Source: G025836975 sp048751585
Lineage (GTDB): Bacteria > Pseudomonadota > Gammaproteobacteria > Burkholderiales > Burkholderiaceae_B
Reading direction: 5' to 3'
DNA: 64,000 bases
Assembly (NCBI RefSeq): GCF_048751585.1
Contig: NZ_JAZHOB010000005.1
Span: 299,631-363,630, forward strand
Positions 26,245-38,558 of the stretch are shown here, piece after piece (the stretch's first letter is position 1; every line of letters starts with the position of its first letter). The notes under the pieces are model-generated. The model did not search any database. It worked only from the letters and a program-made list of their open reading frames with translations, and was not told the DNA's origin. The position numbers were made by a program, and so were the translations under genes.

Positions 26245-27012
26245 CTACCAAAACCACGAATGTACCGCAGTTGAGTTCAGGAAAACACCGGCGCCGCCCA
26301 TGGCCAGGAAAGGGCCGAAGGGATAGGCTCCGCGGGGCCGCAGCGACTTTTGCCGCCACATGGCGAAAACCAGGCCGGCAAGGCAGGCCAGCAGCAATGC
26401 CCAAGGCAAGGGCTGCCACCCTAGCCAGGCGCCCAAGGCGGCCAACAGCTTGAGGTCGCCATGGCCCATGGCGTCGCGACCACTGAACCAACGGAGGGCC
26501 GTCAACAGGCACCACAGCAAACTGTAGCCCAGCATGGCGCCGGCGAATGCATCGTGCAAAGGCAGTCCGACCCCCATCCATGAAGCGGCCAGGCCCAGCC
26601 ACAGCAGGGGTTGGGTCAGGGCGTCGGGCAGCAGGCCCGTCTGCGCATCGATAAGAGCGGACAGCAGCAACAGGGCCCCGGCCATGGCGGTGACAAGAAA
26701 ACAGGCACTGAGCCCATGCCGCGCAAACAGGGCCGAGAAAGCCGCCGCCATGATGAAGGCGGCGGGCCTGGAGAAACCGGACGCCAGGGAAAAGGAAAAT
26801 AACAGGCGCCGCCTGGCCCCCGCCACGCCCCCGGGCCAGATGACCATCCGCAAGGACCGCGCCATGGTGGATGCATCGGCTGGCGCGCCGGCATCGATCC
26901 CGCGGCGGTAAGCCAGCGCGACACAGCCGCAACCGCCGCCCGCCGCGGCACCCAGCGCGGCCATGGCGCCAGCCACGGCAAGCGTAATTAAAGATGAGGG
27001 TAAATCCGGCAT
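26245..27012 (-). CDS. pilD: Prepilin peptidase (PilD/GspO-like A24 peptidase) lacking the zinc-cysteine domain
   Basis: A 255-residue polytopic membrane aspartyl protease that would cleave type IV prepilin or pseudopilin leaders. The two catalytic Asp motifs are visible: LIDAQTGLLPDALT and GHGDLKLLAALGAW. About seven hydrophobic segments are present. Full-length PilD (about 290 residues) starts with a cytoplasmic domain carrying two CxxC pairs and methyltransferase activity; here the N-terminal region is shorter and degenerate, with only an isolated CGC. It sits before coaE, as in many proteobacteria, but no pilin, PilB or PilC gene is in the window. Peptidase activity seems possible, N-methylation doubtful. 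Confidence 0.85.
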   Translation of the reverse strand: MPDLPSSLITLAVAGAMAALGAAAGGGCGCVALAYRRGIDAGAPADASTMARSLRMVIWPGGVAGARRRLLFSFSLASGFSRPAAFIMAAAFSALFARHGLSACFLVTAMAGALLLLSALIDAQTGLLPDALTQPLLWLGLAASWMGVGLPLHDAFAGAMLGYSLLWCLLTALRWFSGRDAMGHGDLKLLAALGAWLGWQPLPWALLLACLAGLVFAMWRQKSLRPRGAYPFGPFLAMGGAGVFLNSTAVHSWFW

Positions 27013-27105
27013 GTTTCAGGCTCCCGGGCAGCATCCGCTGTTTTACGGCGAGGGCAATTAGTGCGTAGAATGCATGTTCCTGGCCTCTACTGTCGATGGA
27101 ACATC

Positions 27106-27765
27106 ATGTCTAGTTCAAGCTCGTTCATTCAACACCCCTGCGTCAAGCCTTTGGGTGCTTTGGTATTGGCCCTGCTGCTGGCTGGCTGCGCCCAGCAACG
27201 CACGCCCAATTATTACGACACCCCGCACGACAGCACCGAGGCCGACGCGCAAAGCCAGGCCCAGGGCCGCAACAGCGCGCGCGCGCCATCGCAGATACAA
27301 CTGGGCTTCGGAGCCGATCAGAAGGCCGCCAAGCCCCAAGCCGAGCAAGCAAACGCCGGGAAGCAAACCGTCATCAAGGCTCGCCCCCTGGCCGAAGCAA
27401 AGACGTTTCTGGGCACGATACCCTGCCTGACGGGCGGTACGGCATGCTCGGCACAGCGCCTGACGCTTACGTTGGCGCCGGACGGCCAATGGCGTTCGCG
27501 CTCGGTCCTGCTGGACAAGCCCGATGCCAAGCACAATATTGTTCAGCAAGGTTGCTGGGATGTGATCGGCACGCAGCCTTTGCGCATCGTGCTGAAGCTG
27601 AACGGGCAAGCCAGCATGGCCAGCATGACCTTTGTGAACGACAACGTGCTGCGCATCAATATGATCAATGATGTCACGCCCACGCTGGAATACCGGCTGA
27701 CCCGCCAAGCGGATGTCGACGCCATCGACGAACTTGCAACGAAGGCGCCGTTGCAGTGCGGCTAA
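27106..27765 (+). CDS. NlpE-like lipoprotein of unknown role
   Basis: A 219-residue lipoprotein. The signal ALVLALLLAGCAQQ places the acylated Cys near residue 28. A low-complexity Gln/Ala linker (about residues 40-85) leads to a domain (about 95-215) with FLGTIPCLTGG, LTLTLAPDGQWRSRSVLLDK and QQGCWDVIG, the pattern of the NlpE N-terminal domain, in which the copper-binding CxxC-type motif is here only partly kept. I chose the ATG at 27106 with a GGA site, since the GTG start at 27061 would bury the signal peptide. It is divergent from the prepilin peptidase and converges on the small LuxR gene, with a short GC-rich hairpin (27772-27788) between stops. NlpE relates to envelope stress sensing in E. 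coli; a similar role is inference. Confidence 0.8.
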   Translation: MSSSSSFIQHPCVKPLGALVLALLLAGCAQQRTPNYYDTPHDSTEADAQSQAQGRNSARAPSQIQLGFGADQKAAKPQAEQANAGKQTVIKARPLAEAKTFLGTIPCLTGGTACSAQRLTLTLAPDGQWRSRSVLLDKPDAKHNIVQQGCWDVIGTQPLRIVLKLNGQASMASMTFVNDNVLRINMINDVTPTLEYRLTRQADVDAIDELATKAPLQCG

Positions 27766-27787
27766 AGCCTGGGGCCGCCGACCGGCC

Positions 27788-28012
27788 CTAGCCGCGCTTG
27801 GCCAGAACGCAGTGGGCAAGCTCGACCGCGTTTCTGACCTGCATTTTCTGAAAGATGCGTGCGCGATGCGCTTCGACGGTGCGTTGCGACACGCCCAATT
27901 CAGCGGCGATGATTTTGTTTGGCTTGCCGCGCGCGACGTAGTCCATGACGTCGCGTTCGCGTGGAGTCAACACCGAAAAGTGCGAGTCGCCGGCATCGTG
28001 TACATTCCCCAT
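27788..28012 (-). CDS. Single-domain LuxR-type HTH regulator (74 residues)
   Basis: A very small protein made almost wholly of a GerE/LuxR helix-turn-helix: LTPRERDVMDYVARGKPNKIIAAELGVSQRTVEAHRARIF, with the conserved Glu, Thr-Val-Glu and Arg-Ala-Lys-type positions. There is no receiver or ligand domain. An AAGGAG site seven bases before the ATG at 28012 supports this short form rather than the 141-residue open frame, whose extra part overlaps panC. It lies 61 bases after panC on the same strand. Stand-alone HTH proteins of this type (GerE-like) act as dimeric DNA-binding factors; the targets are unknown. Confidence 0.85.
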   Translation of the reverse strand: MGNVHDAGDSHFSVLTPRERDVMDYVARGKPNKIIAAELGVSQRTVEAHRARIFQKMQVRNAVELAHCVLAKRG

Positions 28013-28073
28013 GTTTGTCTCCTTGTTGTTATCGGTGACGCATTCTGTCATGGGGATTCGGACACGTCTGCTG

Positions 28074-28925
28074 TCACTTCTTACAGATTTCCAGGTTGTC
28101 GATAAGGCGGGTGGCTCCCAGTTTGGCGGCGGCCAGCACAACCAGCGGCTCGCCGGCCCGGATCTCGTCGACCTGGGGGCACAGCAGGTCGCGCTGGCGG
28201 CGCAGCGACACATAATCGACCTGCCAGCCGTGCGCCGACAGGTGTTCGGCGGCCTGCGATTCCAGCGCCTGGACGTCGGTATCGCCCGCCTCGATGCCCG
28301 CCTGCACTTTTTTCAGAGTGGCGTACAGGCGCGGCGCTTCAGCGCGTTCGGCCGGCTGCAAATACATATTGCGCGACGACAGGGCCAGACCGTCGGCATC
28401 CCGTACCGTTTCGTGGGCCAGTATGTTCACAGGCAACTGGAATTGGCGGCACATATTGCGCACGACCATGAGCTGCTGATAGTCTTTTTTGCCGAAGACC
28501 GCCACGCTGGGCTGCACGCAGGAAAACAGTTTCATGACCACCGTGCTGACGCCCCCGAAAAAGCCCGGGCGGAATTCGCCTTCCAGGATGCCGCCCAGAT
28601 CGGGCGGCGGCTGGATCTGGAAGTTCTGGGGCTCGGGGTACATTTCCCGCTCATTGGGCGCGAACAGCACGTATACATCGCGCTCACGCTCCAGTTTCTC
28701 GATGTCGGCGGCCAGGGTGCGCGGATAACGGTCGAAATCCTCGTTCGGACCGAACTGCAGGCGGTTCACGAAAATGCTGGCGACAACGGGGTCGCCATGC
28801 TGGCGAGCGAGCTTCATCAGCGACAAATGCGCCTGGTGCAGATTGCCCATGGTCGGCACGAAAGCGACCCGCAATTGCCCGCGCAATTGATCGCGCAGCT
28901 CTTCAATGGTGTGAACGACTTTCAA
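28074..28925 (-). CDS. panC: Pantothenate synthetase
   Basis: A 283-residue enzyme that joins pantoate and beta-alanine with ATP. Visible family motifs: VAFVPTMGNLHQAHLSL (the usual HxGH is HQAH-like here), ASIFVNRLQFGPNEDFDRYPR, FAPNEREMYPEP, FRPGFFGGVSTVVMKLF, AVFGKKDYQQLMVV and DADGLALSSRN. I chose the TTG at 28925, which has a CGGAG site seven bases upstream and begins the homologous KVVHTIEEL; the frame extended to 29111 overlaps scpA and has non-protein-like composition. The second residue of the HxGH nucleotide motif region reads HLGN-free HQAH, so Gly is replaced by Ala; activity is probably retained. It follows scpA by 37 bases. Confidence 0.93.
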   Translation of the reverse strand: MKVVHTIEELRDQLRGQLRVAFVPTMGNLHQAHLSLMKLARQHGDPVVASIFVNRLQFGPNEDFDRYPRTLAADIEKLERERDVYVLFAPNEREMYPEPQNFQIQPPPDLGGILEGEFRPGFFGGVSTVVMKLFSCVQPSVAVFGKKDYQQLMVVRNMCRQFQLPVNILAHETVRDADGLALSSRNMYLQPAERAEAPRLYATLKKVQAGIEAGDTDVQALESQAAEHLSAHGWQVDYVSLRRQRDLLCPQVDEIRAGEPLVVLAAAKLGATRLIDNLEICKK

Positions 28926-28962
28926 GAAAATCTCCGTTCGGAATGGGACGTCCGCCCGCCAT

Positions 28963-29841
28963 TCAGGCGGCGGCGCGCATGTACGAGAGGCGCACGTAAA
29001 TCGGCGCGTAGGGTTCAGCCTGCGTAATTTCCAGCAGGGACTCGCGGGCAAGTTCCAGCATGGCCAGGAAATGCACGACCACGATGGCGGCCGCATCCCC
29101 TTGATGGACACGCTCCATGAACAGCTCGGTGAACTCCATGAATTGCACGTCGCTCAAGCGGCGCAATATCTGGCTCATGTGATCGCGCACGGACAACTGC
29201 TCGCGCGTGATGCGATGGTGGGCATTAAGGCTGGCCCGGCGCATGATTTCGAGCCAGGCGCCGCGCAGGTCTTCGGCACTGATGTCCGGCAGGGATTGCT
29301 CCACCTGCACGTCAGCGTGCGCATGCGTGCGCTGGAAGTCCCTGCCCAATTGCGGCAAGGCGTCGAGCTTTTGCGCGGCCAGCTTCATTTGTTCGTATTC
29401 CAGCAACCGCCTGACCAGTTCGGCGCGCGGGTCGTCAACCTCTTCGCCGGTATCCGACTTCTTGACGGGCAACAGCATGCGCGACTTGATTTCGATAAGC
29501 ATCGCCGCCATCAGCAGGTACTCGCCGGCCAGTTCCAGATTCTGATTGCGGATCTGATCCACATAAGACAGGTATTGGCGGGTGACCTCGGCCATGGGGA
29601 TGTCCAGAACATTGAAGTTCTGCTTGCGGATCAGGTAAAGCAGCAGATCCAGCGGACCCTGGAAGGCCTCCAGGAATACCTCCAGCGCATCGGGCGGTAT
29701 ATACAGGTCTTGCGGCATGGCGAACAGCGGCTCGCCGTACAAGCGGGCAAGCGCCACGCTGTCGATGACGTCGGGCGTACTGTCTATGGCCGGGTCGACC
29801 AGGGCGGAAAGGTCTTGGGCCGCTACCTTGGGCAAGGGCAT
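28963..29841 (-). CDS. scpA: Segregation and condensation protein A
   Basis: A 292-residue kleisin that bridges the SMC heads in the condensin-like complex. The N-terminal kleisin motif is FQGPLDLLLYLIRKQNFNVLDIPMAEVTRQYL (quoted in part), followed by ELAGEYLLMAAMLIEIKSRMLLP and the acidic ARAELVRRLLEYEQ-type helix (here DPRAELVRRLLEYEQMK). The C-terminal winged helix includes FTELFMERV and VVHFLAMLELARE. The first 45 residues are an extension seen in betaproteobacterial ScpA. It lies nine bases after the DUF3460 gene and upstream of panC, an arrangement common in Burkholderiales. No scpB or smc is in the window. Confidence 0.94.
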   Translation of the reverse strand: MPLPKVAAQDLSALVDPAIDSTPDVIDSVALARLYGEPLFAMPQDLYIPPDALEVFLEAFQGPLDLLLYLIRKQNFNVLDIPMAEVTRQYLSYVDQIRNQNLELAGEYLLMAAMLIEIKSRMLLPVKKSDTGEEVDDPRAELVRRLLEYEQMKLAAQKLDALPQLGRDFQRTHAHADVQVEQSLPDISAEDLRGAWLEIMRRASLNAHHRITREQLSVRDHMSQILRRLSDVQFMEFTELFMERVHQGDAAAIVVVHFLAMLELARESLLEITQAEPYAPIYVRLSYMRAAA

Positions 29842-29850
29842 GCGGAACCG

Positions 29851-30039
29851 CTAGTCGGCTTGGTAGACATACGGCTTTTGCGGAACCCGGCCGGCGCGGT
29901 AGCCTTCCTGGAATTCAGGATCGATATGCTTGTCCCACAGCCGGGCGCGGCCTTCGCGCTGCCGTAATTCGGTGTCGGGGTGTTCCGTTTTGTATTTTTT
30001 AAGGAACTGGGTAATTTCGGACTCGTAATTCTTTGCCAT
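29851..30039 (-). CDS. DUF3460 family small protein
   Basis: A 62-residue basic/charged cytoplasmic protein. The recognised pattern is YESEITQFLKKYKTEHPDTE, then REGRARLWDK and PQKPYVYQAD at the C-terminus, which matches the DUF3460 family of betaproteobacteria. The ATG at 30039 is used; the open frame extended to 30138 has no support and overlaps the MFS promoter region. It is the first gene of the DUF3460-scpA-panC run. The function is unknown. Confidence 0.85.
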   Translation of the reverse strand: MAKNYESEITQFLKKYKTEHPDTELRQREGRARLWDKHIDPEFQEGYRAGRVPQKPYVYQAD

Positions 30040-30113
30040 AATGCTTGCTTGCCAGATGTGGTTAACCTTGGAAATCCGAGTGTACTTCACTCGGCCGCAA
30101 CTTAAACTGCCTG

Positions 30114-31574
30114 ATGCCTTCCGAAACGCCAGCCTCACCGTCCAGCGCCCATAGCGGCCAAGCGCTATCGGCGCGCGAGCGCCGCGCCATTCGAATGATA
30201 CCGTTCATCGTCGGCTGCGCCCTGTTCATGCAGATGCTGGATGCGACGGTGGTTGCCACGGCCCTGCCCGTCATGGCGCAGTCGCTGAATTCCAGCGTGG
30301 TACGCATGAATGTGGCCATTACCAGCTACCTGCTGGCTGTCGCCGTATTCGTGCCGATCAGCGGATGGGCTGCCGACCGTTTCGGTGCCAAGCGGGTTTT
30401 CCTGGCCGCCATTTTACTCTTTACGCTCAGTTCCATCGCTTGCGCGGCATCCCAGAACATAGGCCAATTGGTCTTCTCCCGGGTAATCCAGGGCTTGGCG
30501 GGCGCGATGATGGTGCCTGTGGGCCGGATCATTCTCCTGCGCAAAGTGCCCAAAACGGAACTGCTCAAGGCCATGGCCTTTCTGTCGCTGCCGGCCTTGC
30601 TGGGTCCGCTGATCGGACCGCCGCTGGGCGGCTTTCTGGTGACCTACGCCTCGTGGCACTGGATTTTCCTGATCAACATACCTGTCGGAATCGTAGGCAT
30701 CGCCCTGATTCTGTACTACATACAGGACGACTACCCGGTGCAGCCGCGCCGCCTGGACTGGGTAGGCTTCCTATTGAGCGGCGTATCCCTGGCCACCCTG
30801 GTATCGGGCTTCGAGGCCATCGGCCATCGGTCGCTGCCATTGGCGCAATTGCTTGCCCTGGTCGGCGTGGGGGTGGTCTGCGGCCTGCTGTATATCTGGC
30901 ACGCCAGACATACCGCTTACCCCATTATCGACCTGGCGCTGCTGCGGATCCCGACTTTCGCCATTTCGACCCTGGGCGGCAACCTGTGCCGCTTCGCCAT
31001 CGGAGCCACCCCCTTCCTGCTGGCCATCCTGCTGCAGGTGGGTTTCGGGCTGTCGCCGTTTTCGGCGGGCATGATCACCTTTACAAGCGCCATCGGCGCG
31101 ATGGCCATGAAGCTGGTGGCAACGCCCATTATCCAGCGCTTCGGCTTCAAGCGCGTCCTGATCGCCAATGCGCTGATCGCCGGCGCTTTCGTCGCGTTGT
31201 GCGGGCTTTTCCGGGCGGACACCCCCATATGGATCATGGCTCTCATACTCGTTGTGGGCGGTTTTTTCCGGTCGCTGCAATTCACCGCCGTCAATACACT
31301 GACCTACGCGGATCTGGGGTCCGAGGAAATGAGCCGGGCCAGCAGCTTCGCCGCCATGGCCCAGCAGTTGGGCATCAGCCTGGGCGTCGCCTGCGCGGCG
31401 GTCACCTTGAACTTAAGCATGAACTGGCGCGGCGGGACGGAACTGGCGCTGGTGGATATCGTCTGGGGATTTGTGGTGATCGGTCTCGTGACCGCGGCCT
31501 CGGCTCTGTCATTTGCCCGCCTGGATCCCCACGCGGGCGACCATCTGCATGCCAACAAACCGGCCCGGAAGTAG
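30114..31574 (+). CDS. MFS drug exporter, EmrB/QacA (DHA2) family
   Basis: A 486-residue inner-membrane proton antiporter with about 14 hydrophobic segments. The DHA2 signatures are MLDATVVATALPVMAQSL in the first helix, GWAADRFGAKRVF (motif A loop), FSRVIQGLAGAMMVPVGR (motif B), LGPLIGPPLGGFLVTYASWHWIF (motif C) and INIPVGIVGIAL. It has no EmrA-type adaptor gene beside it, so it probably acts alone across the inner membrane. A convergent XRE regulator gene ends nine bases away and may control it or be unrelated. The exported compound is unknown. Confidence 0.92.
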   Translation: MPSETPASPSSAHSGQALSARERRAIRMIPFIVGCALFMQMLDATVVATALPVMAQSLNSSVVRMNVAITSYLLAVAVFVPISGWAADRFGAKRVFLAAILLFTLSSIACAASQNIGQLVFSRVIQGLAGAMMVPVGRIILLRKVPKTELLKAMAFLSLPALLGPLIGPPLGGFLVTYASWHWIFLINIPVGIVGIALILYYIQDDYPVQPRRLDWVGFLLSGVSLATLVSGFEAIGHRSLPLAQLLALVGVGVVCGLLYIWHARHTAYPIIDLALLRIPTFAISTLGGNLCRFAIGATPFLLAILLQVGFGLSPFSAGMITFTSAIGAMAMKLVATPIIQRFGFKRVLIANALIAGAFVALCGLFRADTPIWIMALILVVGGFFRSLQFTAVNTLTYADLGSEEMSRASSFAAMAQQLGISLGVACAAVTLNLSMNWRGGTELALVDIVWGFVVIGLVTAASALSFARLDPHAGDHLHANKPARK

Positions 31575-31583
31575 ACGTACGGC

Positions 31584-32426
31584 CTAAGGCGCCGAAGCCG
31601 CCGCTCCGTTATCCAGCAGCATGACCAGCTTGCAATCGGGCCGGGTGGCCAGCCGGAAAGTGATCTGCTGGTAGTGCAGGATGGCCCCGGGATGGCGGAA
31701 CTGGCGCAGCCCGCCCTCCCGGTCGACCACCGTGTGCCGCGTCCACCAATGCGCGAAGACGGTACTGGACTGCAGCAGCTCGTTCAGCACGGCATGCACG
31801 TCGGCCTCATCCGCATGCGCGCCGGCGTCGGCGCGAAATTCCGCCACGACGCGGCTGGCGCGCTGCTCCCAGTCCACGACCAGCTCGCGGGCCGCCGGAT
31901 CCAGGAAAATATAGCGCAACAGATTGGGCGATTCGTCGCGATCCGGCCAGCCGTCGAACAGATGCAGCAAAGCGGTATTGCGCGCCAGCACGTTCCAGCA
32001 GCGATCCAGAATGTACGCGGGCGCCGTGATGCTGTGTACGCAATCGGCCAGGCGGGCCGGCAACGGGGTGACCAGGTCGCGTCCATGCTCGGGATCGGCG
32101 CACTCGGCCAGCTCGAACAGATAATGGCGCTCGGCGCGGGCCAGGCTTAGAACCGATGCCAGCCTGGCCAGGACGCTGGCCGAGACGGAAACGTCGCGCC
32201 CCTGCTCTATCCATGTATACCAGGTAACGCTGATGCCGCACAGCTGGGCCACCTCTTCGCGACGCAGGCCCGGCGTGCGCCGGCGAACGCCGGCCGGCAG
32301 CCCCATTGCCTCGGGCTGCACCCTGGCGCGCGCGCGCCGCAGGAAATCCCCCAGCGCCTTGCGCCGGGCGAACCCGGCCTGCTCGGCGGAGGCCGCCATG
32401 CCAGGCTTGCTGTCTTGCATGACCAT
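31584..32426 (-). CDS. XRE-family regulator with MmyB-like ligand-binding domain
   Basis: A 280-residue regulator. Residues about 20-95 form the helix-turn-helix (ALGDFLRRARARVQP, TPGLRREEVAQLCGISVTWYTWIEQGRDV), and residues 105-270 the MmyB-like PAS-related domain (YILDRCWNVLARNTALLHLF, NLLRYIFLDPAARELVVDWE, FAHWWTRHTVVDREGG, FRHPGAILHYQQITF). MmyB-type proteins regulate antibiotic or primary metabolic genes in actinobacteria, and proteobacterial relatives often sit beside MFS exporters or oxidoreductases. It converges with the EmrB/QacA exporter and lies 13 bases from the metH stop on the same strand. Confidence 0.9.
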   Translation of the reverse strand: MVMQDSKPGMAASAEQAGFARRKALGDFLRRARARVQPEAMGLPAGVRRRTPGLRREEVAQLCGISVTWYTWIEQGRDVSVSASVLARLASVLSLARAERHYLFELAECADPEHGRDLVTPLPARLADCVHSITAPAYILDRCWNVLARNTALLHLFDGWPDRDESPNLLRYIFLDPAARELVVDWEQRASRVVAEFRADAGAHADEADVHAVLNELLQSSTVFAHWWTRHTVVDREGGLRQFRHPGAILHYQQITFRLATRPDCKLVMLLDNGAAASAP

Positions 32427-32439
32427 GGCCTTGCCGCGC

Positions 32440-36213
<3,774 letters not shown>

Positions 36214-36359
36214 GTGGCTACCTGACAGTAAACAAGGCCTCCATTGTATCGCCCACCGATGCTCTCCAGCCTTCCCCCCCGGGACACGCAGGGCAAAGCC
36301 GCTTTATCAGCAGGGTTGCCAAGCCTTCAGCCCCAAGCGCTGTGATATATTTCGTCACG

Positions 36360-36535
36360 AAAGAGGTGCTTTCGAGGCAGAAGCCCGCGTCCCGTCGACC
36401 AGCGGCCATGCCTTGCGAAAGTTAAATGGGAAACAGACGTCGTGCTTGCTCCGGCAAGAATCCCGCGCCCAAACTGTGCTGCCCCCGCAACGGTAAGCAT
36501 GCCCCGCATGCCAGCCCGATACCGGCCTTGATCAT
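36360..36535 (+). ncRNA. Cobalamin (AdoCbl) riboswitch upstream of btuB
   Basis: The conserved B12-box sequence GCTGCCCCCGCAACGGTAA is present at about 36478-36496, preceded by the ATGGGAA...CAGAC element (36426-36437) and the GAGGTGC entry strand (36364-36370), and followed by AGCCCGATACCGGCC (36513-36527). Order and spacing match the class I cobalamin riboswitch core. It lies about 120 bases before the btuB start and on the same strand, so high cobalamin should shut down btuB (and btuF) expression. The exact ends of the aptamer are approximate. Confidence 0.93.
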
Positions 36536-36655
36536 CCCTTGGTTCATCTTCCAATTCGGCGCTTTGCCGCTTGCCGGCTTGTCCGGCCGGTCCTGGCCGA
36601 TGCGAAGATGCTTTTTCTTGCGACGTGCGGGGACGCACGTTTTTCAGGGTCTATC

Positions 36656-38554
36656 ATGCCTTTCACCTTAAACCGGCAAGCGCTTGCCGTTCTCTCCTGT
36701 TTTCTCCCTTTGGCCGCAGCGGCCCAAACCGCCAACTCCGTTCCCCGGCTCGACGATATTGTCGTGACCGCCAGCCGCACGGCGCAACTGGAAAAGGACG
36801 TCATTGGCGACGTCACGGTCATCAAGAAGGAAGACCTTCAAAAAGAAGGCCAGAACAGCATTGCCGAGATACTGGCCAAGCAGCCGGGGATACAGTTCTA
36901 CAGCAATGGCGGCCCGCAGACCGCCACGGGCGTGATGCTGCGAGGCAACGAACCGCGCCACACCCTGGTCCTGATCGACGGGATCCGCGTCAACAGCATG
37001 ATCACGAGCGTGACTAACTGGAACGCGATCGATCCGGCCACGGTTGAACGCATTGAAGTTATTCGCGGCGCCGCCAGCAGTCTGTACGGTTCCGATGCGA
37101 TTGGCGGCGTCGTGAACATCATTACCAAGAAAACAGGAGAAGACCGGCCGCTGGGCGCCTGGGGCAATATCGGCTACGGCACCTACGACACATTCAAATC
37201 CAGCGTGGGAATTTCCGGCGCGCAGGACGGCTGGGATTACGCCTTGTCCAGCAGCCTGGCTGAAAGCAGCGGATTCAATGCCACGCGCCGCCCCGAAAGC
37301 CCCACCGCATTTGATTCATACAATAGAGACGCCGATGGCTATACGCAACGGTCTCTTAATGCCTCGCTGGGATACCGTTGGAGGGCGGGCCACCATATCG
37401 GTTTGACCGCTTACAACGGCTATATGAATGGCGACTTCGATTCAGGCCCCGATCCGCGCCGCGCCTACGCAATCACCCGGCAACAAGCCTATTCCGTTAC
37501 CAGCACCGACGACATCACCAGCTATTGGCAGAGCGTGTTGCGGTTCGGCTATTCCAAAGAATTCATCGACAGCCGCAGCGTAGATATGTTCTCGGGCGAG
37601 TTCGGCTCCAGCACGCTTGGAAGCCAGCAACGAAGCTATTCCTGGCAGAACAACCTGAAACTTTCGAAAGACCAGAATGTATCGCTTGTCCTGGAACGCC
37701 AGGAAGAGCGGCCTTCGGGCTCGTCCGGATTCACCATCAATCGGCGCGACACCAACTCGGCCGGCCTTGTATACCGTGGCGACTTCAATCGGCATCATCT
37801 GCAGGCCAGCCTGCGCAATGACAACATTTCAGGCTATGGCAACCAGTCCACCGGTGGACTTGCCTACGATCTGGACCTGAACGACCAATGGCGGGTGGGT
37901 GTCGCAGGCAATACGGGCTTCCGCGCCCCCAACTTCACCGAACTGTATGCGCCGCTGAACTTCGGCTTTGTGGGCAATCCCGACCTTGAGCCTGAAAAAT
38001 CCCGGAACATCGAAGCGAGCATCCGTTATACGTCCGATACGACACGCCTGAGCGCGGTGGCCTATCAAAACAAGGTCAGGCAGCTCATCGACGGCTACGT
38101 CTGCTTCCTGGACTGCGGCGGCTTCAGCGGCACCTTCCATGCCGAAAACGTGAATTCGGCCACGCTGCGTGGACTGACCCTGGGTGCGGAGTACGACATC
38201 GGACGTACGACGCTGCGTGCCGGAGCGGATTTCCTGGATCCCCGTAACGACGACTCCGGAAACCAGCTGCGCTGGCGCGCCAGGCAGGTGTACCGTTTGG
38301 GAGTGGACCATCGCTTCGAGGCTCTTAGAGTCGGTGCCGAATATCAGTTCACCGGCAAACGCTACAACGATGCGGATAACAAAGTCTCCATCGGCGGTTA
38401 CGGCCTGTACAACCTGACGGCGGCCTATGATTTCAGCAAAAACGTCGGGGTGCAGGTACGCTGGAACAACCTTTTCAATAAGGATTACACCAATGTCTAC
38501 GGCTACAACATGCCCGGCTCCAACATATTCGTGAACTTCTCGTTCCGGATGTAG
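36656..38554 (+). CDS. btuB: TonB-dependent vitamin B12 outer-membrane receptor
   Basis: A 632-residue outer-membrane receptor (E. coli BtuB is 614). Signal peptide residues 1-22 end at LAAAAQT; the TonB box follows as LDDIVVTAS. The plug domain (about 40-150) includes GVMLRGNEPRHTLVLIDGIRVN and ASSLYGSDAIGGVVNIITK; the beta-barrel ends with a C-terminal aromatic FSFRM. The ATG at 36656 was preferred over an upstream frame from 36539 that starts inside the riboswitch tail. Riboswitch control and the BtuF-like gene four bases downstream support cobalamin as the substrate. Confidence 0.94.
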   Translation: MPFTLNRQALAVLSCFLPLAAAAQTANSVPRLDDIVVTASRTAQLEKDVIGDVTVIKKEDLQKEGQNSIAEILAKQPGIQFYSNGGPQTATGVMLRGNEPRHTLVLIDGIRVNSMITSVTNWNAIDPATVERIEVIRGAASSLYGSDAIGGVVNIITKKTGEDRPLGAWGNIGYGTYDTFKSSVGISGAQDGWDYALSSSLAESSGFNATRRPESPTAFDSYNRDADGYTQRSLNASLGYRWRAGHHIGLTAYNGYMNGDFDSGPDPRRAYAITRQQAYSVTSTDDITSYWQSVLRFGYSKEFIDSRSVDMFSGEFGSSTLGSQQRSYSWQNNLKLSKDQNVSLVLERQEERPSGSSGFTINRRDTNSAGLVYRGDFNRHHLQASLRNDNISGYGNQSTGGLAYDLDLNDQWRVGVAGNTGFRAPNFTELYAPLNFGFVGNPDLEPEKSRNIEASIRYTSDTTRLSAVAYQNKVRQLIDGYVCFLDCGGFSGTFHAENVNSATLRGLTLGAEYDIGRTTLRAGADFLDPRNDDSGNQLRWRARQVYRLGVDHRFEALRVGAEYQFTGKRYNDADNKVSIGGYGLYNLTAAYDFSKNVGVQVRWNNLFNKDYTNVYGYNMPGSNIFVNFSFRM

Positions 38555-38558
38555 GCGC

